Shown: positions 38,364 through 49,182 of the stretch, in pieces
Position numbering within the stretch: the stretch's first letter is position 1
How the letters are laid out: every line of letters starts with the position of its first letter
Origin: Tetragonia tetragonoides
Lineage: Eukaryota > Streptophyta > Magnoliopsida > Caryophyllales > Aizoaceae
Direction: 5' to 3'
Assembly (NCBI GenBank): GCA_038025085.1
Contig: CM076144.1
Location: 36,366,501 to 36,430,500 of the forward strand
Length of the DNA: 64,000 nt
Notes under the pieces: generated by a model
Told to the model about the DNA's origin: nothing
What the model saw: only the letters and a program-made list of their open reading frames with translations
Database searches by the model: none
Made by a program: the position numbers and the translations under genes

Positions 38364-39281
38364 TGATTCTTACAATGGCTGCTTTACTTTCGTTTATGAT
38401 ATTTTGGGGCAATAATCAAAATCACATCTTTGATTATCGGCATTATTCATATCCTAGCTTATTAGCTTCAAATGGGAGGCAATTACACATTGTTGGAGCC
38501 TGGAATGTAGTAGTGCATAGGCTGAGGTATTCCTGATTTGTGTGTAGTCATAACTTATCTGCAACAGATGAGAATGTACAAGACAGAGCAAGTGGGCAAC
38601 TAATATCTCTCTCTTTTCATCCTCTTGACCTCAGCTAGTATATTGAACCATATTTATTTTTAAAAGTCAATCATTATTTTTTGAATAGCCCCCTCTGTGG
38701 CAGTCTGTGCAGGGTGGTGGGAAATGGGAAGGAAAAATATAATCTCAAGAAAGAAAATTTCATACCTGTGAAAGGAAATAATCCCACAAATTCCTTTTGA
38801 GCAGAAGCAAAAACCTGGTACAAAGCATAACCACATGACAACTCTCAACACTAATTCCTGATAATAAAAGGTTGGAATCACATGTTGCAACTTGCAACCT
38901 TGCAACAGAGATCAAAGTGAAGAATATGCAATAATTTACAAGGAAACAAGATGGTGAAATGGAAATCAAAAAGTAAGATGAGAATTTGATGCTTACAGCA
39001 GGCATCCAATGATATCAAGCACAAGTGAGCCAAACATTCACACCTACTTCACTCAGGCATTTAGGATCCTAGTGTTTCAATGTCCCTGTGATACAGGGTT
39101 GTACAAAGGTGGAAGCAAAAGCAACCTGGATGACAATGTTCTCCTTATTACGTACATGGTAGAATGTGCACTCGAGGAACAACCAGCCTCATGAATTTCC
39201 ACCACATAGACACCGAAAATAAGGGAAATAAAGTTCATACCATTGTCAACACATTTTAAAAACAAAACTCAATGTATCCAA
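38364..39281. other. Spacer between opposed tRNA-like sequences
   Basis: No recognisable gene. Two short minus-strand frames around 38660-39005 are unrecognised and lack supporting structure. Confidence 0.35.
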
Positions 39282-39349
39282 GCCTATGTAGGATTTGAGC
39301 CCACATCCTTGTGCAATTACACATTGCTCTCCCATTTGAGCTAATAGGC
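39282..39349 (-). repeat. tRNA-like sequence with degenerate anticodon arm
   Basis: On the minus strand the acceptor pair GCCTAT/ATAGGC, the D-arm GCTC/GAGC and the T-arm GTGGG/CCTAC are preserved. The anticodon region forms only a TGTG/CACA stem with a six-base loop, so an anticodon cannot be assigned. The adjacent 39350-39420 is repeated beside the copy at 40513-40580. Confidence 0.7.
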
Positions 39350-39876
39350 TTCATGAAAGCAAATATCATACTCCAAAGACAACATAAACTCAACCCATAG
39401 CTTCCATTCTAATAAACTAACAAAGCAAAAGCGGATTAAATAGGTCAATAATAATTCCTCTAAAATGTTTTCACAGAACTTACCATTCAACATGTGATCC
39501 AAAGGATATATGTGGACAAATATGCAACAGAAACAAAATTAAATTATATTAGCTAGATAAGCTGCACAAACAAACCAAGTTATCATAGATTGCGTACGTG
39601 AAGTCAGGAAGAGATGCAGATGAACCAACCATACAGAATAACACATTAAACATCTCTTACATTTCCCCCAAATGATTAATTAATTAGTCCCAAATTTAAC
39701 AATGCAGATGCCGTCCATTTGACCAGTGCAGGGCAAAAGCAAGCCAGCGAGACTAAAATGCTCAAGAGATGGTTCAACAAGCAGAAACTATGAATCCACA
39801 CAGAAGACAGACCTAATCTACGTTACTCGAACTCTACGAGTGTCCAATTCAGATACTTATCTAAGAGTCGAATTTG

Positions 39877-39907
<31 letters not shown>

Positions 39908-39934
39908 GTAAGTCATAACCCCTAGCTTGCCACC

Positions 39935-40020
39935 TAGACTTATGGAAAAAAGTCAACCCCATCTGGAAAAAAGTTAACAATGTTGTGTATAAAAGTTGAC
40001 CCTATTCTAAAAAAAGCTAT
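39935..40020 (-). repeat. Inverse-orientation TTAAC minisatellite, block 3
   Basis: Several degenerate AAAAAGTTAACCCTATTCT-type units, the reverse complement of the 37.3-kb minisatellite, follow a poly(T) run at about 39880-39906. Confidence 0.65.
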
Positions 40021-40377
40021 CCCTATTTTGCAACAACGAGGGCTCATCTTTCAAAAGCAACAAAGATTTGCTATGCTAAACTGGCAAATTTTCTAAAATC
40101 TCTGACATCTATCACAACTAGTTGCATCTATTCTACAAAAAAATGCAACATATCGATTGCGCTTATTCAAGAAGCATATGCAACACTGAAGCATACCTAC
40201 ATGAGGTACTAATCGTTGTTCATCGACAAAGACAACGCAAAAAGTTCCATTCTTGTTTGGTTTATTTCAAAAATGTCCAAGTACAGTGTATCCTGTTATT
40301 TTAGAGTTATAGCTGAGTCCTAGGAAAGTAAACTCAGCTCGACAAACAACAAGTACGCGAGAAGCATTTAGTGTAAC

Positions 40378-40495
40378 CCTGTCATGTAGAAAAGTTAACC
40401 TTTCCCTATAAAAAAAGTAAACCCCGTCCTTTAAAAAAGTTAACCCCGTCATGTAGAAAAGTTAACCCTGTCCTATAAAAAAGTGAACCTTGTCC
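40378..40495 (-). repeat. Inverse-orientation TTAAC minisatellite, block 4
   Basis: Six units of AAAAAAGTTAACCCCGTCCT with small variations, immediately beside a tRNA-like sequence. Confidence 0.85.
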
Positions 40496-40512
40496 TACGA
40501 AATAAGTACTTG

Positions 40513-40580
40513 GAATGCAAATGATTCGAACCTACATTCTTGTGCAATTACACATTGTTCTCCTATTTGAGCTAATAGGC
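40513..40580 (-). repeat. Third tRNA-like sequence, more decayed
   Basis: The minus strand reads GCCTATTAGCTCAAATAGGA at the 5' end and has a box B-like GGTTCGAATCATT. The 3' acceptor no longer pairs. About 80 bp of flank (40581-40660) is homologous to that beside the 39282 copy, so the two are copies of one larger repeat. Confidence 0.7.
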
Positions 40581-40660
40581 TTCAAGAAAGCAAATTTTAT
40601 ACTCCAGAGACAACATAAACTCAACCCAAAGCTTCCATTTTACTAAACTATTTAATGGGG

Positions 40661-41575
40661 CTCAACCCCCCCTCAAGCATTAAAAAGGGATTGAGAATAC
40701 TACCATTAAAGCATACCAAGATACAAACATTACCAAAGAAAACAGGATCATTCTTTTTTATTATCAACAATCGTATAAGTCACTGTCAGATACACCAAAG
40801 AAACAGGATCAATATGGCTAGTGTCATCGTGCAATCACCATGATCAAACATGTTTGTAAGATCAAGTGCATTGGTTTAGATATAGTACATCTAAAACTTG
40901 TCACTTCCCTATGAATACCAGCTCTGATGTATACCAGGTGTAAAGACAAGGCTTACACTAAGAAAGCTACAGGCAACAACACCGGGGGATGTTTTTCCCA
41001 AAACAATGGGTTCTGAAATTCTGATTTGGATGCCTGGGACAATGATACTACTACAACACCAATTATATAAAGAGGAACCCGAGAAAGACAATAACCTCTT
41101 CAAGAATTGAACTAATTTTAAGCACGAAATCACGATAATCAACCCTAGAATTACAAATCCCCCTTTTTCCCATAAACCCTAAAATCATTTACAAATTCAA
41201 ATAATTTTATCTGAAGCAAGTCTTGCAAAAGTGACCAATCAAAATTGAAATCAACCTACAATCGACAAAAGTACATTTCGATTAGTCCAAAATAATAGTC
41301 AAATCTGTGGTTTAATTTGATTAACATACCAGTTCAAAACTCCTAAATCAACAGCAACACGTGATTCATGCTATTCAGCGACTCACCCGTATCAACACTG
41401 AACAAAAATCCAATTCAAATGAATTTCTTCATAGTATATCAACCCAAATGATAAACTAAATTACTCAAAAAAGTTTCTAAATTAACCAGTAAATCAGATC
41501 AAAATCAGCACTATACATCGATTCGAAACAATAGGAAAAGGAATCAAATCAAATAAACGATGAAATTTCACTTAC
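40661..41575. other. Intron-like sequence, minus-strand sense
   Basis: Read on the minus strand this is T-rich and intron-like, following the donor near 41575. No coding exon was recognised. Confidence 0.3.
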
Positions 41576-41830
41576 TTGATCGATTGAAGGGCCAAAATCA
41601 AGATTCATCGAGTGGTAGAGAGAGAAACTCAAGAGGAGAGAGAAAAAATAAGAGAGAAAACAAGGATGAGGTAACAAAAAGCTTCCTATGTTTAGCGTTA
41701 GCCGTCAGTGGAGTCGTTGTTCCTGGGGAAAAGAAAGGAGACTCAGAGAGATGCAGAGAGCGCGGTAACAATTTTTTTTTCTCCATCAGATGAGCGGTCT
41801 AGATTTAGTTCGTACAGTTTACACATAAAC
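41576..41830 (-). other. Leader-like exon ending in GTAAGT donor, unidentified
   Basis: On the minus strand a CT-rich leader, with CTCTCTGCATCTCTCTGAGT and several CTCTCT tracts, ends at GATCAA before GTAAGTG. This is a consensus donor followed by T-rich DNA. It points toward the 35.6-kb leader from the opposite direction. No protein family is recognised. Confidence 0.4.
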
Positions 41831-42296
41831 AATGGTTCGCACCACATCTGGACTCTCTCTCTCTCTATATATATTGTAGTTATGTACATCTAATGTACTC
41901 TAATATTACTCTATGATATAGCTAGGGTTAGTGCAATATGGAATGTTACTTTCGATCGATGGTAACTTGTAAGCTTGTAATAAGGACGTTTCCAATTTTT
42001 GGTGCAGACGTTTCTAATTTTGTTTGCGGTGAATAATTGAAAATCCGAAACTAAGGTATATATATAACGACAATTGAGAACGTTTCGTTGATGTTTTATT
42101 TTTGGGAGTTTTAAGAGAAGCACAAATGCCAATATAATATTATACTTATAATGGGAGGAGTAAGAAACCGAATCTAGGATCTATTATACTCAGGGTCTCG
42201 ATTTTTAAACCACGTAGGGCTAAGGCCTTATTGCCTACTCTTTGTTTACATTTGTTTCTCTTGCCTCGCGTGCTAACTAGATGAGCAACATTGTTT
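41831..42296. other. Intergenic, with a retroposon target duplication at its end
   Basis: Nothing coding was recognised. 42278-42296 is the left copy of the 19-bp duplication of the adjacent retroposon. Confidence 0.5.
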
Positions 42297-42991
42297 TTTT
42301 TTTTTTTAAGGAAAGAGAATTCATTCATTCATAAAAAGTCATCCGGCATCTACAATGGTGAATAACTCTAAACAAATCTAAATCTAACGTAACCAAGTAT
42401 AAATCTAATATAACAAGATGAATATGATTTCCACTATCACTGCTTGAAATCTTTGTCTTGATCAGCTCCGTCGATAAGTGACTACCAATCCAAACATCAC
42501 TGCTACAAATCGGCGTCTTGATTAGCTTCGTCGATAATTGACAATGCCCTGATATAGCAAAAGGTATGCTATACAGTAAACGGGAGGCCACCGTCTTTTC
42601 CCTACGATCGGAGGTAAGCACGAAACGTGCTGCAGCTATTTGGAAGAACAAATCCCCTTGCCATAGTAGGTTGAACTTGTTTTCTTGACTTATCAAACCG
42701 AACCTAAAAATAGAAATTCGACGACCCTCTGACGAACGCGGAGAACTCCACAATCTCTCACCAAAGGAGAGTTTATTACTAACCATAAAGAAAAATTAAC
42801 TAAAAAACTAGATCGAGAGCAAGAAATCAACAAGGGAGGGGTTAACCACCGGCAATTTGCCGGTGGTAGCCCCAAGATGAGTCAAAAAGAAAGGGGAATA
42901 GGGTTTTTTGAGAGAGAAGAGAGAGAGACTTAGTCGGATACTTTGCAGTCTTTTCGTTTTTCAGCCGGTTATTGTTTTAGTAGTAAGTATA
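42297..42991 (-). mobile_element. Retroposon with A-tail and 19-bp target duplication (copy 2)
   Basis: TAGATGAGCAACATTGTTT is repeated exactly at 42278-42296 and 42992-43010. Inside, on the minus strand, the element ends in an A-tail (the T run at about 42297-42308). This is diagnostic of target-primed reverse transcription. The 5' end is CT-rich; there is no tRNA-like head and no reverse transcriptase. An uninterrupted 153-codon frame (42325-42786) remains but matches no protein family I know. A diverged copy lies at 18707-19345. It could be a non-autonomous LINE derivative or a retroposed transcript family. Confidence 0.8.
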
Positions 42992-43269
42992 TAGATGAGC
43001 AACATTGTTTATTGTATCCTTTAGAGTTTAGATCAAGATATGTAGGGGTTACGCCTCCAACTCGAGTTGGATATATATAATACCCAACCCGATAAGAGGA
43101 GTTTATTGTAAAAATTTAACGTCCAACCCAGTCCGTAGAGTTGAAAAGAGCCAGACGCGTGCCGGGTGTGATATAATTTTAAACCCGTGGACAGGACTGG
43201 GAAGCGCCCGGACTTGGATCGGGTCCTTATAAATTTACACAATCATCTTGTCCATATCCACCCATTCTC

Positions 43270-43471
43270 AACCAACATAGGTTGGTCTAGTGGTTTGAAC
43301 TTTGGTTTCCTTACTCACCACCAAGGTTCAAATCCCACTAGGGGCATTTGGGATCCCTTTCCCCTTATTCCCCCTTCCCCCCGCCCACTAAGCTCCTGGG
43401 CCTTAAACCCGAGATGGGTCAGCCTGGGAGCGGGCCTTCTTACCTTACAAAAACCAAAAAAAAAAAAAAAA
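43270..43471 (+). mobile_element. tRNA-derived SINE with 14-bp target duplication
   Basis: 202 bp with box A-like TGGTCTAGTGG and box B GGTTCAAATCC, a C-rich body, and an A-tail at 43455-43471. It is flanked by ATCCACCCATTCTC at 43256-43269 and 43472-43485. Confidence 0.88.
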
Positions 43472-43485
43472 ATCCACCCATTCTC

Positions 43486-44445
43486 TTATTCGAATGGACG
43501 AGCAACATGTGTCGACCCGCCCATGATTAGCTCTATCGGTCAGTAATCTCGGATTAGTCTAGTAATTTTTCAGTCCAATTCAATGATATTTAATTAAATT
43601 AAAAAAACTCTACATAATACGCCCAACAAAGTCTTCTATTATAAAATTTAAATCACCAATTCACTAGAAAGTACATATCAAGTCAAAGAAAAACCCCCAC
43701 CAATAATCAAAATTACTATCCGTATCCAATGTAGTGCAGATCAAAACAGGAAAAATAATAACTCCCAATGTTGTTAAAAAATAAATCCACACATCCAAAA
43801 ATGAGGTCACATTGTCATATTTCCTAACCGAGACTAGTTAGTTGGGTTTGATAAGGTAAGATCATGGGTTCAAATCTCCATTTTTTTCATGTCTTGTGTC
43901 TGATGACTTTTAGGAATTTTATTAGCCTTTTGTTGGTGTTATATTGACGAGTCAGTGCTTGCGTTGGTTGTTTAGTTAGTTTGATATATTTGTTGTTGGA
44001 TACGCGAGTTCGAACATGACGTAACAACAGGGGGTGTTTCGCTCACCATTCACTTGCACTATGGCGGAGCAAAAAATAAAAAGATGGGAAGATTTGGTGA
44101 AAAAAAAATTGGGAAGATTAGTTGGCCATTGTTCAAAAAAAAAAAAAAAAAAATAGTTGAGGCCTTTAGGTATGGACTATGGACCCTCGAGAATTCTGTA
44201 CTAGTTGAGGTTAGTCCATAAGTAGTTGGCTTAGAACGTGTTTTGTTGTGTTGTGTCGCAAAAGGGGCGCCAAGCTCGAAGAGCTGTTACATGTCCCACT
44301 TGTGTTCCTCCCATTCTGTAAAAATAAAATAAAACAAGCTTTCAAATACAGAGAAAATAAAATACTTCGAATTATAATTAGGATAGACTATAGTATATTT
44401 ATTATTTTATTTAACCAAAAGTCCAAAACCCAATAATTAATTTTG
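43486..44445. other. Intergenic, possible SINE heads
   Basis: 43840-43905 has a box A-like TTAGTTGGGTTTGATAAGG and box B-like GGGTTCAAATCTCC, suggesting another SINE head without a visible duplication. A poly(A) run occurs at about 44130-44150. No gene recognised. Confidence 0.35.
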
Positions 44446-45356
44446 GGGAAAATCCTGTTGGTGCCCTTGTAGTTATGCTTTGTCCAAATGGTACCCAATG
44501 CTTTTGAGAAATTCAATTGGTACCCCTCTCTTTCTAGTGATATTTATTCCGTAACCATTTTATGAGGAGCAGTTAAATAGCCCCGTCAAAATAAATTACT
44601 GAATTGGTTGTGAGTGACTGAGCCAATACAAATAATGTCAACATTAATATCTCTAAGCTAGCATTCGAATATCACTCCTCTGCAAACACAAGACACACTC
44701 ATGCCACCGAACTTGCCATTAGCGCAGCACTAACTCGCCCCAACCACCAAGATCGTCTGCTCTCACCGCCACCACTCTACGCCTCCCTTCTTCTCTCTCC
44801 TTCTCTCTTCCTGGTTTTTCTCCGTTTGGGTTTGGGTGGCCTCCCCTTGACGACATCGGCGCCACCTTATAGAGGTTTTGAATTTGGGCACAATCTGGAA
44901 CAATTTCAACAAATTGTTTTAGGGATTTTGATGTTTGCAACTGTTCTTGATTATTTGTAGTGCTAATTTCATAAAACTAACTGCTAATGGAGGGATTGGG
45001 ATGGAGAGTGAAATGTGAGAGGGAGATTACGGTTTAGATCTACAAAAATATTAAAAAGATTTTGGCATTAACTCACCACAATCATACTCGCACGCAAAAT
45101 ACTACTTCGGGTGGTTCAATTTTCACCTTCGTCACTATCGAACGGTGGGTGTGGCCATGGCAGCAAGCTAAAGAAATTGAGTTTGTTAGTCATTTGCTCA
45201 AAGTAATCTACATTTAACTTGAACTTAACGATTTTTAGTAAGAATGGGCACAGAGCTACACGGACAAAGAAGACAAGGGCACCAAATGGATTTCTAAAAA
45301 CTATTGGGCACCATTTGGACAAGCTATAACTACAAGGGCACCAATAGGATTTTCCC
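44446..45356. mobile_element. Mutator-like TIR element with perfect 9-bp target duplication
   Basis: The 911-bp element starts GGGAAAATCCTGTTGGTGCC and ends with the inverse. The terminal inverted repeats are about 80 bp with few mismatches and continue through CTTGTAGTTAT. TTAATTTTG is present exactly on both sides (44437-44445 and 45357-45365). A 9-bp duplication with long TIRs is the Mutator signature. No transposase is encoded. The GC-rich interior (44700-44880) looks unlike the flanks and could be captured host sequence, as in Pack-MULEs, but I cannot identify a donor gene. The right end lies 210 bp upstream of the cornichon ATG. Confidence 0.9.
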
Positions 45357-45575
45357 TTAATTTTGTTGTGTGTGTGTTCTATACTTCTATTCTCACATCT
45401 TACCGGATTTGGGTCGTCACACGGCAGCAACAGCCAATAGCCTCACCGTGAATCGCCATATCTCACTAGCCGTCGCACGGGAACCAACGGAAAGACCGCC
45501 GTATACAGAAGAGAGAGAAACCAAGAGACAGGAGAGAGAAGTAGTCGTGGCGATAGCCGTGGGAACCAGAAGAGT

Positions 45576-48057
45576 ATGGGAGATCTGTTCGCATGGCTGA
45601 TTTCCTTCTTTATTCTCATTGGTCTTCTCATCATCGTTGTCTATCAGGTTCACTCTCTCTCCTTTTTCTCATTTCTTTTTTCAAGCCCTTTGAAATTTCG
45701 CATTTTGGATTTGTATTTATATGTTAAGATTTAGTTCTAGATTAGCTGAATTATACATAGTCAATCATTTGTTTATTTTTTGTTTAATTTGCTCGTTTTT
45801 CTGTGAATTTGTGGTTGTATGATACTCTAGCTCTCTTCTTAATAGGACAAGGCGACTTAATTGTTAAATTTAATCGAATTTTTTGAGGTTTATATGACTT
45901 TTGCAAGTGGGTGCGAAATTTTTTTTTTTTTTTTATTTGAAATTTTTTTGGGTGCAAATGAATTTTGAATGGTTGAATAGTCAATTTATGGGAGAAGATC
46001 TTAGGTGCTGAAAAATTAAAGCTTCACAAGGGAATTACCATACAAGAAAGCTTTCATCTTGACAGAAAAGGATAGGTTTAGATGCATTTTGTGTCACCCC
46101 TGCGATGTTCTTTTATGTTCTAGTGGTGAATTTGAGGAAATTATCGTTACTTTGTCAAGGCGAAATCTTAAGGTGAGTGCTTCAAGGGGTAGAGATGGGT
46201 ATTAGATGACTTTTGCAGATAAGTGGGGAGCAAGGAAAGATGAGGATTTGGTGTTAGGGTAGATCACAAGTTGTGGAGAGAGGGGTATTTTTAGTCTACC
46301 TTTACCAGTATGATATCTAAGTGGCAATCTTATAAGCAACTTATTTGTCAGCAGTGGATCAAGAAATTGAAAGTTAAGACCGCATGTAATTGAAGCTATA
46401 AGGTCCTTGATTATGGCACTAATGTAGAAGCCATCTGTATTGCAACTTCTGGCCATATTTTTCTTCTGCGCTATATGATATTGAGTTTCCGTGTAAATAT
46501 TGGAAAGGTGACAAGATGGTCTTAGAGACATGTTAAAGTAGTTTGATTAACACGAACCTTTTAAACCGCAGTAACTGTGAGAAAGTTGGATGGAGGGGGA
46601 CACCCCTAAAGAAACTAGTCAACCAAACTGGAAGGATGAGACCTATGAATATGATAGAGAATCTATGCTCATGTGCAAGTTTCAGTATGTGCTAGGTATT
46701 AGGTTGATACATCTCATAGGGTTAAGTTTATGCCTAAGTTACTATATATAGTGCTCTGTTGTTCTAAATAAGTGAGTGTAGTTCGGTTGCTTAATCCCCG
46801 GCTATTTCTCCCATGTCTGTTTGGTTTCTTAATCCTCGGAGTATTTGTTTCTGCTAAGTGCTTCCATTTCTGAGTTTTCCCTGGTGATAATTTGTCTTAT
46901 GAAGTGTTCTTAATGCTCGAAACTTCCATGCAGCTCATGTGCTTGGCAGATCTAGAATTTGATTACATCAACCCATATGACTCTGCATCTCGGATGAACA
47001 AAGTGATCTTGCCAGAATTTATAGTGCAAGGAGCACTTGCTCTCTTCTTTCTCATGACAGGGCATTGGCTTATGGCACTCTTATGTGTCCCATACCTGTA
47101 CTACAATGTGAAAATGTAAGCTTTCTTTTTGCTCTTTATAACAATGATAGTTCTGCCTGTTTTTTTTTTTTGGGTTTTTGTATCGACTATACGTACATAG
47201 TAAACCACGTTTCTCAGAAATGCAGAACGAGCTCATGCATTGGTCGGGAGTTGTACTTAAGAGGGCAAAATTGGTGTGTGGATCACATCTCATCTATTGA
47301 AGAATATTACAACTTTCACGAAATTATACTTATAGTAGCATCTTAGATACAGTTAGTATAATTGCCGACCAATTATTAACAAGTTGTAAAATCAAGTAGG
47401 GTGCTTTGTTTTCTGGGGTTATACATATACAAATGATATTATTTGGTCTTTGATATGGTCCTTCAGTTTTGGTGTTGCTTTGGATCACTTGGTTGGCAAT
47501 TGAGCCCGTACTGCTGACTTTCTAGCTTTGTTTGCCATGATGATCTGCATTGTTAATGAAGAGAACGCTAGCGATAACTTGTATATCTACCCCCACTATT
47601 TACGTCCAAGATTAGAGAAACTTCTGTAGAACAGTCACAGGAAGCTTTGTAGGTTTGGGATTACTAAGAAAGGAACAGGTGGTGCACCAGTAATAGTAAT
47701 TTGGTTGATGCGAAGATCTTCAGTTATATAAGAAACTTTTAATAGTTTGCTTTCAGGGAGTATGTGCTCTTGAATGTGTTTTGAGCTATTCTTGTTCTTG
47801 CATTGCCAGGTACATGGACAAGCAGCACCTGGTCGACGTGACTGAAATATTCAATTTACTGAATTGGGAAAAGAAGAAACGACTTTTCAAATTAGGATAT
47901 CTTATCGCCATCCTCTTCCTCTCATTATTCTGGTATGGTTTCTACTCTAGTTTCAGTGTATGGAAATGATAATTTGTTAATCAGGAAATTAACAAGTTTT
48001 GTTATCTCATGTTTCAGGATGATTTGGAGTGCATTGGAGGATGACGAGCAATACTAA
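45576..48057 (+). CDS. CNIH: Cornichon family protein (ER cargo receptor)
   Basis: Four exons: 45576-45647, 46934-47115, 47810-47932 and 48018-48057. All introns are GT-AG and the joined frame is 417 nt (138 residues). The product has an N-terminal membrane segment (residues 5-23), the conserved LMCLADLEFDYINPYDS block after exon 1, a second hydrophobic region (about 50-80), YLYYN, a basic/acidic DVTEIFNLLNWEKKKR block, and a third membrane segment near the C-terminus. Cornichons are small ER-Golgi proteins that recruit membrane cargo into COPII vesicles; in plants they assist transporter trafficking. Length and exon phases fit the family. A Mutator-like element sits just upstream, probably in or next to the promoter. 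Confidence 0.96.
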
Positions 48058-49051
48058 TCAGATTGTGATGATTCATTATAAGTGTTTATGTTGGACGTTC
48101 TTACACCAAACACTTAACTGTGCCTCTTTCTCAGAACCTGGTTGTTCGTGACATATTCAGCATGCAGGAGGTTTTCCTGGTTCTGGCCGCAGGTTCATTA
48201 GTAAATTAACTTGATTATTGTTCTGTGGATTGTAAACCCATCCTCATGAAACTGAAGCTCATTGTACACGAAGCTAAAATGAGGAGTGTCCCCTTTTTTC
48301 TCTCCCCTTTCCCATTTTTAGTGTATTTATTTATACCATAGACTTGGGAGTTTGGCTTCTGTAATAGTTGCTTGGCCTATATCTTAGAAGAGTAAATTTT
48401 CCTTGTTTTGCTGATTACCTTCTCCCTAAAGCTTTCTCAAATTGAACTTCATAAGCATGTGTTACAGTCTTTACCCTGACGCAAGCTATCTCATTTGAGT
48501 ATGACTTTGAAATGTGCCAACATTCTGCTCATTGCAACACCTACTGACTATGTGAAGAAAAATGTTGCTCTTTTTTTTTTTTTTTTTTTTTTTTTTGGGA
48601 TAGGCATAGCCATAATATTAATGTTCGATATTTATAACCACTAGTTCTAATTAAATACGAGTTTCGAGTCTTTTGTCTGGACTCGAGTAAAAAAATTAAA
48701 AGGTTCACAAATTATTGCCTATACGACTATAATTTTATGGGTCTGGTAGTTATATGGATCCAATGAAACTGTGCTTTAAACAAAATGAAACTTTGATAAC
48801 ATTCATTCATTCTGGTCGACACAGTTGTGCTGTGTGGACCCGGGGTTTAGGCGGATTGAAAACTTTGACATCATTCAAAAATTTCCAAACAGATCCTGAC
48901 CCAAATTCACCTATGGGCTATGATATGAACTATGAGAAGACATTGAAGCCCAAAACCCAAACGTGTCAATTAAAGAGTAAAGACCATCTTCGTTATCATT
49001 TTCTGATTTTTCCCACCCCCGTCTCTTTCTCTCTCCTCTCACCCCCCTTCA
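48058..49051 (+). other. CNIH 3' UTR and CLPR2 5' region
   Basis: 3' flank of cornichon, then a poly(T) run at about 48571-48596 that may be the A-tail of an old minus-strand retroposon. The CLPR2 promoter and CT-rich leader follow (about 49000-49050). Confidence 0.45.
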
Positions 49052-49128
49052 ATGGCAGTACCTCTTCAGTCGACTCGTTCGACCTCATGCCTCCACGCTA
49101 GAGCTGGAATCTCTAACTCTCCTCTCAG

Positions 49129-49182
<54 letters not shown>

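Noticed and set aside
40915..40945. GCTCTGATGTATACCA resembling an inverted tRNA-Met primer site
   Set aside because: Four bases are inserted relative to the standard site and no LTR or gag sequence is adjacent.
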